From assembly GCA_023258655.1 (NCBI GenBank), contig JALQWO010000031.1:1-13398 (forward strand): DNA of 13,398 nt, in the 5' to 3' direction. Within the stretch, counting starts at the first letter, position 1. Every line of letters starts with the position of its first letter. This document shows, piece by piece, positions 1 through 6,072 of this stretch. Both the position numbers and the translations under genes were made by a program. This DNA is from Bacteroidia bacterium (GTDB lineage Bacteria > Bacteroidota > Bacteroidia > NS11-12g > UBA955). Below the pieces are notes generated by a model. It saw only the letters and a program-made list of their open reading frames with translations. It had not been told where the DNA came from and did not search any database.

Positions 1-1489
1 CATCGGGAACTCCCGCCATTTTGTAACCATTGATTGCTTCTCCGGCAGACAAAATACTAGTAAAATTAACTCCATCAGCCATTGGGGTTAAATAGGGAGA
101 GGTTGAGGTAGAAGGTCCGGTCAATCCTGCAATAAGCAATTGTTTTCCTGGGATAAAATTGACCAGTTTATTTTTTCCTTTAAAATTGAAAATAACCACG
201 TGTGATGTAGTCGTTGTGGGTAGCGCAATGCCATTCGCCAACGGACAAGTCTGCATAAAATCATTGTCGTTACAAATCGCAATGGTGCTATCATTGATGA
301 TTGCAAGTCCTTCTGCTTTGTCGTATGCGGCGGGCCACCCATTGGCCAATAAATCCATTACCAATGTTTTTTTGACAGGTATAACACCGGCTGTGGCAAG
401 ACCCAAAGAATCCGCTAAATTCTCCAATGTTTTGGCTGAGTAAGAAAATCCGCTCTTAACCACCGTTGCGCCATTCAACGAAATTTTATAAAGTCGTTTG
501 ATGTCTGAAGTGCCTCTTGCGGCTGCTTCCAATACCAAGAAAGTTGTGTCGTTGATGGCCGCCATATCCCCCAGTTTCCAATCCTGTAATCGAATTTGGT
601 TTGAGCCAGCCGCACCAATGATGCCGTCATTCAAGTATGCATACATCTTTTGTAGGTTGGTTATTGGGTCGATCTCTAATAATCTGTGAACTCGCGTTGC
701 TTGTCCAACAGTGGAATTGGGATACAACAACGGACTTTGAATGAGTGCATAAATTTTCCCATTCGGTGCGATAGTGATGTTTTCAAAGCCGCGGTTATTT
801 TTTCTGTATTTAAAACAGGTGTCGATTTGTAAATCTTCAGGCTGTGCGCCTATCAAGTTGGCGTAGGGGGAGTAGCGGTTGATAACGATTCCATTGGGAT
901 TTAATTTCCAAATGGTGGGTCCGTTTTCCTCACACACCCAAAAATTGCCGTCTTTGTCAACAACTAATCCTTCGCAATCGAGGGCCCATACATCCTTGGC
1001 CGCCGTTTTTTTGCTAAAATTCGCGCAATTCAAAACAGTGTCGGTACTTGCCAATTCTGCAGCGGTACTGCCAAAGCCCGTTGGGTTTAAAATGCCAGTT
1101 GCGCCAGTGCCATCGGGGCGTTTGATGGTTATGCTCTGTAAAATCTGCACTGAATCGCCTTGAATGCGGATGCGATGGATTTTGGGCGAGTAACTTGGGA
1201 AAGAAAAAATCTTGTCGTAGGTGGGTCGACAAGCTGAAGTGTTGGCACTAGCTCCGTCGATATTTACGCCGCGGTCTGACAGTGTCCAAAACTCTTTTCC
1301 GTTGGTGTTAGGAATGGGGAATAGTCCCGAGAATCCCCCTTCACGAAAATTGATACTCTGGAATTGCCCAATGGGCTTGGAGTAATTGTTGGAGTAGTCC
1401 TTTTGTACGGTGATTTGTGCTTCAGCCGACAAAATGAAACTTGCCAACAATCCCAAAATTCCTTGTTTGATGATGGTTGAATAGTTCAT
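1..1489 (-). CDS. Secreted phytase-like (esterase-like activity of phytase) protein, 3' end missing
   Basis: The frame stays open from the ATG at 1489 to the left edge, about 496 codons, so the C-terminus is outside the window. The N-terminus is a signal peptide: a short polar start with one Lys, a hydrophobic stretch at about residues 10-21, and a likely cut after AEA (residue 24). The mature part matches what I know of the phytase-like family (Pfam PF13449 type). An early segment FSGL is followed by EFWTLSDRGVN. Later come DCEGLVVDKDGNFWVCEENG and, further on, IAPNGKIYAL, all typical of a beta-propeller-like secreted fold. The family is named for esterase or phytase-like activity, but the real substrate is usually unknown. 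The protein should be periplasmic or exported. A T9SS tail or lipid anchor cannot be judged because the end is missing. The 217-nt gap to the divergent gene should hold its promoter, but no clear TAnnTTTG box was found on this strand. Confidence 0.85.
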   Translation of the reverse strand, partial: MNYSTIIKQGILGLLASFILSAEAQITVQKDYSNNYSKPIGQFQSINFREGGFSGLFPIPNTNGKEFWTLSDRGVNIDGASANTSACRPTYDKIFSFPSYSPKIHRIRIQGDSVQILQSITIKRPDGTGATGILNPTGFGSTAAELASTDTVLNCANFSKKTAAKDVWALDCEGLVVDKDGNFWVCEENGPTIWKLNPNGIVINRYSPYANLIGAQPEDLQIDTCFKYRKNNRGFENITIAPNGKIYALIQSPLLYPNSTVGQATRVHRLLEIDPITNLQKMYAYLNDGIIGAAGSNQIRLQDWKLGDMAAINDTTFLVLEAAARGTSDIKRLYKISLNGATVVKSGFSYSAKTLENLADSLGLATAGVIPVKKTLVMDLLANGWPAAYDKAEGLAIINDSTIAICNDNDFMQTCPLANGIALPTTTTSHVVIFNFKGKNKLVNFIPGKQLLIAGLTGPSTSTSPYLTPMADGVNFTSILSAGEAINGYKMAGVPD

Positions 1490-1694
1490 AGTGAAATAGT
1501 TTTTGGTTTTGGGGCTAAATAACAAGCGGGGTATTATGTTTTTTTTACCTAAATTGAATCCTAAGTTTTTGTTTTTAAGGAAATTGGCGAAGATTGTAAC
1601 AATTGCTTTTTCAAGGGTTAACAAACACACAAAGTAAAATCCTGAATATGTGGGAGTTTTTCATTAAAAATCGGCTAGAGAAATTTCAAATCAG

Positions 1695-1702
1695 TAAGTT
1701 TG
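1695..1702 (+). promoter_or_regulatory. Candidate -7 box TAAGTTTG
   Basis: TAAGTTTG matches the Bacteroidota -7 consensus TAnnTTTG and lies 4 nt before the ATG at 1707. No good -33 TTG was found at the usual spacing. If real, transcription would begin at about 1709, so the mRNA would be leaderless or translation would use the in-frame ATG at 1713. Weak evidence. Confidence 0.3.
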
Positions 1703-1706
1703 TGAT

Positions 1707-2111
1707 ATGATTATGATTGAAACAATCATCGCGGCGCCCGTTGAGAAGGTTTGGGCGATGTGGTCTGAGCCACAACACATTCAACAATGGAATTTTGCCG
1801 GTGATGATTGGCATTGTCCGAAATCCGAGGTGGATTTGCGCACGGGCGGTAGTTTTGTTTCTACCATGGCAGCGCGTGATGGGTCGTTTTCATTTGATTT
1901 TGGTGGGGTATATGAGTCGGTTGAGATGTATACGTGCATTGCCGTTCTGTTGGGTGATGGTCGCAAATGGATCACTACGTTCGAGGCCCACGAGTCTGGC
2001 ACGCGGGTGGTGGAGGCATTTGAGCCTGAAAATCAAAACCCGGAGGAGATGCAGCAGGCGGGATGGCAGATGATTTTGGATCGTTTCAAGGGTTACGTAG
2101 AGGCCAATTGA
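1707..2111 (+). CDS. AHSA1/SRPBCC-family small-molecule-binding protein
   Basis: A 134-residue soluble protein with no signal peptide. It has the standard features of the AHSA1-like START/SRPBCC superfamily. The N-terminus has APVEKVWAMWSEPQHIQQWN (residues 11-30). A DDWHCP segment and then an FDFGG(V)Y segment follow, and the C-terminal helix contains EEMQQAGWQMILDRFKGYVE. The fold forms a hydrophobic pocket; family members bind lipids, aromatic ligands or Hsp90-like partners, but most have no known role. The start could be the ATG at 1707 or the in-frame ATG two codons later (1713). It is the first gene of a tight plus-strand cluster: the next ATG begins one nucleotide after its stop. The family call is secure; the function is unknown. 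Confidence 0.9.
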   Translation: MIMIETIIAAPVEKVWAMWSEPQHIQQWNFAGDDWHCPKSEVDLRTGGSFVSTMAARDGSFSFDFGGVYESVEMYTCIAVLLGDGRKWITTFEAHESGTRVVEAFEPENQNPEEMQQAGWQMILDRFKGYVEAN

Positions 2112-2112
2112 T

Positions 2113-2544
2113 ATGTCGGTGAAGTTTTCAAATTGCTTGTGGAGTCATGACAGCGCCAAGGAAATGGCCACATACTACAGTGGCGTTTTTCCCGATTTTA
2201 CGTTGATTTCTGAGAATCCGTTGGCGGTGGTATACGAGATGGCGGGTATGCGGTTCATGGGGTTGAACAACGGGATGGCCCATGTATCATTCAATGAAAA
2301 AATTTCCTTTGTGTTGACGGTGGATACCCAGGCGGAGATTGATCATTATTGGGATTATTTTGCGCAGGAGGGCGTGCCAGGTCAGTGCGGTTGGATTCAG
2401 GATAAATATGGAGTTTCGTGGCAGGTGGTGCCATCGGTGTTGGGAAAGTTGATGACCAATCCTGTTACAGCGCCGAAGGCGGCTTATGCGTTTATGCAGA
2501 TGACCAAATTCGACATCGCTCAGTTAGAAGCGGCGGTGGCGTAG
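2113..2544 (+). CDS. PhnB-like VOC-superfamily protein
   Basis: A 143-residue cytoplasmic protein of the PhnB/3-demethylubiquinone methyltransferase-like branch of the vicinal-oxygen-chelate superfamily (Pfam PF06983 type). Diagnostic pieces are the N-terminal NCLWSHDSAKEMATYYSGVF (residues 7-26), the central MGLNNG, and the near-invariant CGWIQDKYGVSWQVVP at 92-107. The fold is paired beta-alpha-beta-beta-beta units, often dimeric and sometimes metal-binding. Enzymatic function is unproven for nearly all members of this branch. The ATG follows the upstream AHSA1-family stop by one nucleotide, so translational coupling is likely. Small AHSA1-like and PhnB-like proteins are often neighbours in Bacteroidota, so this pairing is not unusual in itself. 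Confidence 0.9.
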   Translation: MSVKFSNCLWSHDSAKEMATYYSGVFPDFTLISENPLAVVYEMAGMRFMGLNNGMAHVSFNEKISFVLTVDTQAEIDHYWDYFAQEGVPGQCGWIQDKYGVSWQVVPSVLGKLMTNPVTAPKAAYAFMQMTKFDIAQLEAAVA

Positions 2545-2557
2545 CGCAAAGAAAAGC

Positions 2558-3076
2558 ATGATTCGCAAAGGAGATATACAGGACGTTGGGTTACTACAAA
2601 CCATCGGACGGAAGACCTTCGATGATACATTTGGAAACACTTGTACCTTGGAGGATATGAAAGGGGTATTGGAGCGGTATTTTAACGCAGAACAATGTGC
2701 GCTGGAATTGAATGATCCTGATGATAATTTCTTCTTTCACGAGCGTGAGGGTGTTACAACCGGTTACATGCGGATCAATACAATTTATGGTTGTCCACTG
2801 GAGCAACTGAAACCGTTTCGGTCCATTGAATTGGTGCGCTTGTATGTGCTGAAAGAATTTCATGGGACGGGTGCAGCCAATGAATTGATGGATTTTGCGA
2901 TTGGATTTGCAAAGCAGTTGGGGTATGAGAAAATGTATTTGTCGGTGTGGGAATACAATTTCCGTGCACGTGGATTTTACGAAAAACACGGATTCGTCAA
3001 CAGCGGTGTCAAAAATGATTTTCCGTTGGGCTCAACGCCGCAGACCGATTATTGGTTTGTTCGGGATTTGGGATAA
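2558..3076 (+). CDS. PaiA-like GNAT N-acetyltransferase
   Basis: A 172-residue GNAT-fold acetyltransferase. Motif A, which binds acetyl-CoA, is the strand and helix around ELVRLYVLKEFHGTGAANEL (residues 91-110). Its pyrophosphate loop is HGTGA, where Q/RxxGxG/A is usual. Motif B follows as LSVWEYNFRARGFYEKHGF (128-146). The N-terminal TFDDTFGN, the NFFF segment at 57-60 and the W-E-x-N...FYxKxGF arrangement resemble Bacillus PaiA, which acetylates spermidine and spermine, so a polyamine or other small amine is a reasonable but unproven substrate. It starts 13 nt after the VOC gene and is probably co-transcribed with it. The length fits the family. Confidence 0.87.
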   Translation: MIRKGDIQDVGLLQTIGRKTFDDTFGNTCTLEDMKGVLERYFNAEQCALELNDPDDNFFFHEREGVTTGYMRINTIYGCPLEQLKPFRSIELVRLYVLKEFHGTGAANELMDFAIGFAKQLGYEKMYLSVWEYNFRARGFYEKHGFVNSGVKNDFPLGSTPQTDYWFVRDLG

Positions 3077-3170
3077 TGGGTATTCCATGTTATGACCTAT
3101 GGTTTGGTCGATGTACGGGTTTACTGCTGGTTGCCTATTAAACGGATTTCACTAGATTGCGTCATATTCA

Positions 3171-3178
3171 CAACTTTG
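3171..3178 (+). promoter_or_regulatory. Weak -7-like box CAACTTTG
   Basis: CAACTTTG differs from TAnnTTTG only at its first base. It ends 3 nt before the chosen ATG at 3182, in the 105-nt gap after the acetyltransferase. No good -33 element was seen. It could give the hydrolase a separate, near-leaderless transcript, but chance is a real alternative. Confidence 0.2.
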
Positions 3179-3181
3179 GAT

Positions 3182-4039
3182 ATGAAAAGAGCGATACCCG
3201 GAATAGTTTTTTTGCTGATTTTGTTTTCGTCTTGCAAAAAGAAAACGGATACAAACCAACATGCGCACAGCGACAGTGCCTACGTCATGACGAAAACCCT
3301 CGTGGATGACAGTTTTCCGGTAGATGTGATCATCGATAAGCCAAAGGGCACGTCCTTCGATGTATTGATGGTGTTCCATGGCACTGTTACATATGACAGT
3401 CTCATTTTGGGAGCGGCCCAGAATACCTTGGATGGGTTCAAACAAATTCTGGATCGGAAAGACATGATGATTGTGAGTGTGGCCTATCCCGAAGAGAATT
3501 TGCTCATGGGAGACAATGTAAAACACGCTGAGAGAGCTTTGATATGGTTGAAAAGCAAAGCGTCCACCGAGCTAGGTATTGAAATCAAGAAGATTTTTTT
3601 GGCTGGACATTCGCAAGGCGGATACGTGGTTACGCGATTGAATACATTGCAACAGACCAATGGGGTTATCGCGAATGCGCCGGGGCCCTTGAATCTGGTG
3701 TTTCGTTGCAAATTGGAAGAGGATGGCAAGATTGAGAACGGTGTTGTGTGCAGTTTGTTGAAGAGCAAATATGGTACAACATCCGTCAACCCAGAGGCCT
3801 ATCAAGCCAGGTCATTGCTCAAATTTACCGGTGGTTACAAATCAGATATTTTGTTTGTACAGGGTCTCGACGATAGTCCAATTCAACTGACCTCGTGGCC
3901 GTTATTTAAGCAAAAAGTGACGGATTGTGTCGATTGTCAGAACGTTCAAGTTCACGAGGTGGCGGGATATGGCCACCAGTCGTTGTTTGAAAATACCGAC
4001 GCCAAAGCCGTGTTTAATCGCTTCATTTCAGAGCGATAG
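3182..4039 (+). CDS. Lipoprotein alpha/beta hydrolase
   Basis: A 285-residue protein with a lipoprotein signal: MKR, a hydrophobic run (residues 4-15), then the lipobox-like LFSSC with the lipidated Cys at 18, followed by KKK. The same frame is open from an ATG at 3092, but that extension would bury the signal sequence, so 3182 is preferred. The body is an alpha/beta hydrolase. The nucleophile elbow GHSQGG puts Ser144 as nucleophile, HG at 66-67 fits the oxyanion region, Asp230 or Asp231 (GLDDSP) is the likely acid, and His265 (GYGHQ) the catalytic His. This resembles dienelactone hydrolase, prolyl-oligopeptidase-like or feruloyl-esterase-like enzymes; the substrate is unknown. It is expected in the envelope, facing the periplasm or exported to the surface. 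It is probably transcribed separately from the cluster upstream. Confidence 0.85.
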   Translation: MKRAIPGIVFLLILFSSCKKKTDTNQHAHSDSAYVMTKTLVDDSFPVDVIIDKPKGTSFDVLMVFHGTVTYDSLILGAAQNTLDGFKQILDRKDMMIVSVAYPEENLLMGDNVKHAERALIWLKSKASTELGIEIKKIFLAGHSQGGYVVTRLNTLQQTNGVIANAPGPLNLVFRCKLEEDGKIENGVVCSLLKSKYGTTSVNPEAYQARSLLKFTGGYKSDILFVQGLDDSPIQLTSWPLFKQKVTDCVDCQNVQVHEVAGYGHQSLFENTDAKAVFNRFISER

Positions 4040-4152
4040 TTTCAATCTGGTTTGTCTTTGGCGTTATTCTTGGTTTCGATGTTTGCTTTTGCCAATCCAT
4101 CCCAAATGGGTGTGATCGAAACTGTCTGAGTATTTCATGGAATTGGGCGGGG

Positions 4153-4521
4153 CTAGACGGGATTTTTATCGTTGGGTTGACAGTAGCCTGTTTGTTCTGA
4201 TTTCATGTTCAGTTTGCCCCATTGGTACATGCTGTCGATGATGGGAAAGAGACTTTTGCCGAATTCTGTGATGTGATATTCTACCCTGGGGGGGATTTCG
4301 GGGAAGATGGTTCTTTCTATGATGCCATCCATCTCCAGTTCACGCAATTGGTTGGTAAGCGTTTGTTTGCTGATTTCTTGGATGTTTTTTTGTAACAGAC
4401 TGTATCGATTTCTGTCGGTACGAATCATGTGAATGATGCTGGGTTTCCATTTTCCGCCAATGATATTCATGCAATAAACCACGGGGCAGTTGCCGGGGGT
4501 GAAATCTTTGGTCTTCTTCAT
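4153..4521 (-). CDS. HxlR-family winged-helix transcriptional regulator
   Basis: A 122-residue HxlR/MarR-like regulator. The hallmark CPVVYCMNIIGGKWKP covers residues 12-27, and the winged helix-turn-helix follows, with SKQTLTNQLRELEMDGIIER as the recognition region and the wing PPRVEYHITEFGKSL. In the characterised relatives YodB and HypR, an N-terminal Cys senses electrophiles or oxidants. Cys12 lies at the corresponding place and Cys17 is nearby, so redox or electrophile sensing is possible but inferred. The gene is divergent from a small ferredoxin-fold gene; the shared region contains two promoter-like boxes and a direct repeat. By family precedent it probably controls that neighbour and itself. 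Confidence 0.93.
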   Translation of the reverse strand: MKKTKDFTPGNCPVVYCMNIIGGKWKPSIIHMIRTDRNRYSLLQKNIQEISKQTLTNQLRELEMDGIIERTIFPEIPPRVEYHITEFGKSLFPIIDSMYQWGKLNMKSEQTGYCQPNDKNPV

Positions 4522-4552
4522 GCCTTGTTTTTGTATTGGTCTAAAAAAATGT

Positions 4553-4580
4553 CCTATGCATTCAAATTTGGCCTATACAT
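4553..4580. repeat. Direct repeat, candidate HxlR operator
   Basis: CCTATGCAT (4553-4561) and CCTATACAT (4572-4580) match at 8 of 9 bases with a 19-nt repeat period. They lie between the HxlR start and the divergent promoter boxes. The position fits autoregulation: binding here would affect the regulator's leader or promoter and reach the divergent promoter. The operator role is inferred. Confidence 0.4.
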
Positions 4581-4590
4581 TTTTTGTAGC

Positions 4591-4598
4591 CAAAGGTA
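4591..4598 (-). promoter_or_regulatory. Candidate -7 box for the HxlR gene
   Basis: Read on the minus strand this is TACCTTTG, a full match to TAnnTTTG, about 70 nt upstream of the regulator's ATG. No convincing -33 TTG was seen at 17-23 nt spacing. It abuts the plus-strand box at 4600-4607 with one base between. Confidence 0.4.
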
Positions 4599-4599
4599 A

Positions 4600-4607
4600 T
4601 AGGTTTG
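4600..4607 (+). promoter_or_regulatory. Candidate -7 box for the small ferredoxin-fold gene
   Basis: TAGGTTTG fully matches TAnnTTTG and sits 25 nt upstream of the ATG at 4633, leaving a short A-rich leader typical of Bacteroidota. A TTTG occurs upstream at 4583-4586, but the 13-nt spacing is shorter than the usual 17-23. Confidence 0.5.
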
Positions 4608-4632
4608 TGCTTCAAAATTAAACGAATCAAAA

Positions 4633-4899
4633 ATGAACAGAATCGCAGTAATGATCACGATGCACTTTGATCACAGCAAAGGCAACTTTGAAGAATTAAG
4701 ACAGAGGGAAATGGCCCATATCATGAGTTGGAAAGAGCAAGGACTCATGGATAGTTTTTTCATCAAATCGGAAAGAGACGGCGCCATGATCATCTTTCAA
4801 AATGTGCAAATGGAGGAAGTGATCAAAAAGGTGGAAGCACTTCCATTCTTCCCTTTTATGGAAGAAGTGAAGTATTTGAGTTTTGAAAAAGGGTTCTGA
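4633..4899 (+). CDS. Small YciI/muconolactone-isomerase-like ferredoxin-fold protein
   Basis: An 88-residue protein with a beta-alpha-beta-beta-alpha-beta pattern: strand RIAVMITMHF, helix GNFEELRQREMAHIMSWKEQ, strand DSFFIKS, strand GAMIIFQ, helix EEVIKKVEAL, then LPFFPFMEEVKYLSF. This layout fits a dimeric alpha-beta barrel of the YciI or muconolactone delta-isomerase type. The LPFFPFM segment resembles the lid region of muconolactone isomerase-like proteins. I cannot assign a reaction; no other catechol-pathway genes are in the window. The divergent HxlR regulator suggests induction by a small molecule or electrophile. It is followed by a strong terminator, so it is probably monocistronic. 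Confidence 0.75.
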   Translation: MNRIAVMITMHFDHSKGNFEELRQREMAHIMSWKEQGLMDSFFIKSERDGAMIIFQNVQMEEVIKKVEALPFFPFMEEVKYLSFEKGF

Positions 4900-4928
4900 A
4901 CCGACTTGATGCGTCTATCGTAGAATGT

Positions 4929-4957
4929 AAAAAGCCATCCAATTTGGATGGCTTTTT
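4929..4957. terminator. Bidirectional terminator between 4633..4899 and tRNA-Asn
   Basis: A 12-bp perfect stem (4929-4940 with 4946-4957) and a 5-nt loop AATTT. The core is GCCATCC/GGATGGC and the arms are A5 and T5, so each strand ends in a T-run. It can end the plus-strand small gene and the minus-strand tRNA. Confidence 0.9.
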
Positions 4958-4962
4958 GTTTG

Positions 4963-5036
4963 CTCCCTGAGTTGGACTCGAACCAACGACCTAGCGGTTA
5001 ACAGCCGCTCGCTCTAACCGGCTGAGCTATCAAGGA
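4963..5036 (-). tRNA. tRNA-Asn (anticodon GTT)
   Basis: On the minus strand a full cloverleaf can be drawn over 74 nt. The acceptor stem TCCTTGA pairs with TCAGGGA (one T-G wobble), the discriminator is G, and the D-arm is GCTC...GAGC. The anticodon stem AGCGG/CCGCT encloses the loop CTGTTAA, giving anticodon GTT (asparagine). The T-arm stem GTTGG/CCAAC encloses TTCGAGT. CCA is not encoded (the next bases are CAA), so it must be added enzymatically. The gene is single and ends at the shared hairpin at 4929-4957. Confidence 0.96.
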
Positions 5037-5092
5037 GTCTGTATCGGAACAAGGTTGGCTTTTGTAAGCGTGGCCTTGTCTCAACCGGAATG

Positions 5093-5123
5093 CAAAAATA
5101 GTACGAAAGCGGATTCGTTTCAA
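5093..5123 (-). promoter_or_regulatory. Candidate promoter for tRNA-Asn
   Basis: On the minus strand a TTG (5121-5123) is followed after 20 nt by TATTTTTG (5093-5100), fitting the Bacteroidota TTG-N17-23-TAnnTTTG pattern. It lies 56 nt upstream of the mature tRNA 5' end, so a short 5' leader would be trimmed by RNase P. Confidence 0.5.
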
Positions 5124-5131
5124 TACCTTTG
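5124..5131 (+). promoter_or_regulatory. Candidate -7 box for the PfkB kinase
   Basis: TACCTTTG fully matches TAnnTTTG and lies 23 nt before the ATG at 5155, leaving a short A/T-rich leader. It directly abuts the -33 triplet proposed for the divergent tRNA promoter, so the two promoters would compete for polymerase. No clear -33 element was found. Confidence 0.5.
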
Positions 5132-5154
5132 CAGAAATTTTTTAAAATATTTTT

Positions 5155-6072
5155 ATGAGCCTTCTCGTTATCGGATCCGTTGCGTTTGACGCCATCGACA
5201 CCCCCTTCGGCAGTACTGGAAAAATTGTTGGCGGTGCCGCCTCCTATATCTCCTTGGCCACCACCTTGTTGCATAAGCAAGTGGGCCTGGTTGCAGTGGT
5301 GGGAGAGGATTTTGATTTCGATTTTGTGGAAACACTCAAACAACGTGGTACCGATACCACGGGTCTCCAAGTAAAACAAGGTGAAAAGTCGTTTTTTTGG
5401 CATGGGAAATACCACATGGACATGAATTCTCGGGATACCCTCGTGACGGAGCTAAACGTATTGGGCGATTTTGATCCAATAATTCCTGCTGCCTGGCAAG
5501 AACCTGCGTATGTGATGTTGGGAAACCTGAGCCCCCAGGTGCAGTTAACCACGCTCGATCGTCTTACCAAAAAGCCCAAACTTGTGGTCATGGATACCAT
5601 GAATTTTTGGATGGATATCGCCTTGGATGATTTGAAGGCTGTTTTAAAAAGGGTCGATGTGTTGACCATCAACGATGAGGAAGCCCGTCAACTTTCAGGA
5701 GAATACAGCTTGGTAAAAGCCGCCCGCGTCATTCGCGCAATGGGCCCTCAAACATTGATTATTAAAAAAGGAGAGCACGGTGCTTTGTTGTTTGGAGCGG
5801 AAGGACAAACATTCTTTTGTCCTGCACTCCCCTTAGAGGAGGTTTTTGACCCGACCGGTGCGGGCGACACCTTTGCCGGTGGATTCATCGGATATTTGGC
5901 CAGCATTGACAGAACCGATTTTGAAGCCATGAAAACAGGTATCGTATACGGAAGTGCTTTGGCAAGCTATTGTGTGGAACAATTCGGAACCACCAAATTG
6001 GCCTCCATAACAAACGAGGATGTAAACAACCGCTTGGCGCAATTCCGCACGCTGATGTCGGAAAAGGCCTAA
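5155..6072 (+). CDS. PfkB-family carbohydrate kinase
   Basis: A 305-residue ribokinase-fold kinase, the usual length for the PfkB family. The N-terminus begins with the strand LLVIGSVAFD, and the Gly-Gly hinge follows at 26-27 (VGGAASY), where many ribokinases have GGxxxN. The C-terminal signature DPTGAGDTFAGGF is at 232-244; Asp238 should be the catalytic base and GAGD forms the anion hole. VDVLTINDEEAR (168-179) matches the usual NxxE-containing segment. It phosphorylates a sugar or nucleoside with ATP in the cytoplasm; the substrate cannot be told from the motifs. It runs convergently into the iron-sulfur gene, and the two stop codons overlap (TAA at 6070-6072, minus-strand TAG at 6069-6071). 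Confidence 0.93.
   Translation: MSLLVIGSVAFDAIDTPFGSTGKIVGGAASYISLATTLLHKQVGLVAVVGEDFDFDFVETLKQRGTDTTGLQVKQGEKSFFWHGKYHMDMNSRDTLVTELNVLGDFDPIIPAAWQEPAYVMLGNLSPQVQLTTLDRLTKKPKLVVMDTMNFWMDIALDDLKAVLKRVDVLTINDEEARQLSGEYSLVKAARVIRAMGPQTLIIKKGEHGALLFGAEGQTFFCPALPLEEVFDPTGAGDTFAGGFIGYLASIDRTDFEAMKTGIVYGSALASYCVEQFGTTKLASITNEDVNNRLAQFRTLMSEKA

Noticed and set aside
1490..1706. Minus-strand promoter for the phytase-like gene
   Set aside because: No CAAAnnTA (minus-strand TAnnTTTG) was found; the closest, CAAAGTAA near 1634, does not fit well enough to list.
3092..3181. N-terminal extension of the lipoprotein hydrolase from an ATG at 3092
   Set aside because: It would put 30 non-signal residues before a clear lipoprotein signal (MKR, hydrophobic run, LFSSC), so the ATG at 3182 was chosen.
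4073..4122. Inverted repeat GTTTCGAT...ATCGAAAC with a 34-nt spacer in the convergent gap
   Set aside because: The arms are only 8 bp, the spacer is long and no T-run follows; not a credible terminator or attachment site.
5244..5672. 142-residue minus-strand reading frame inside the PfkB gene
   Set aside because: It lies antisense to a complete kinase with intact motifs; composition suggests a shadow.
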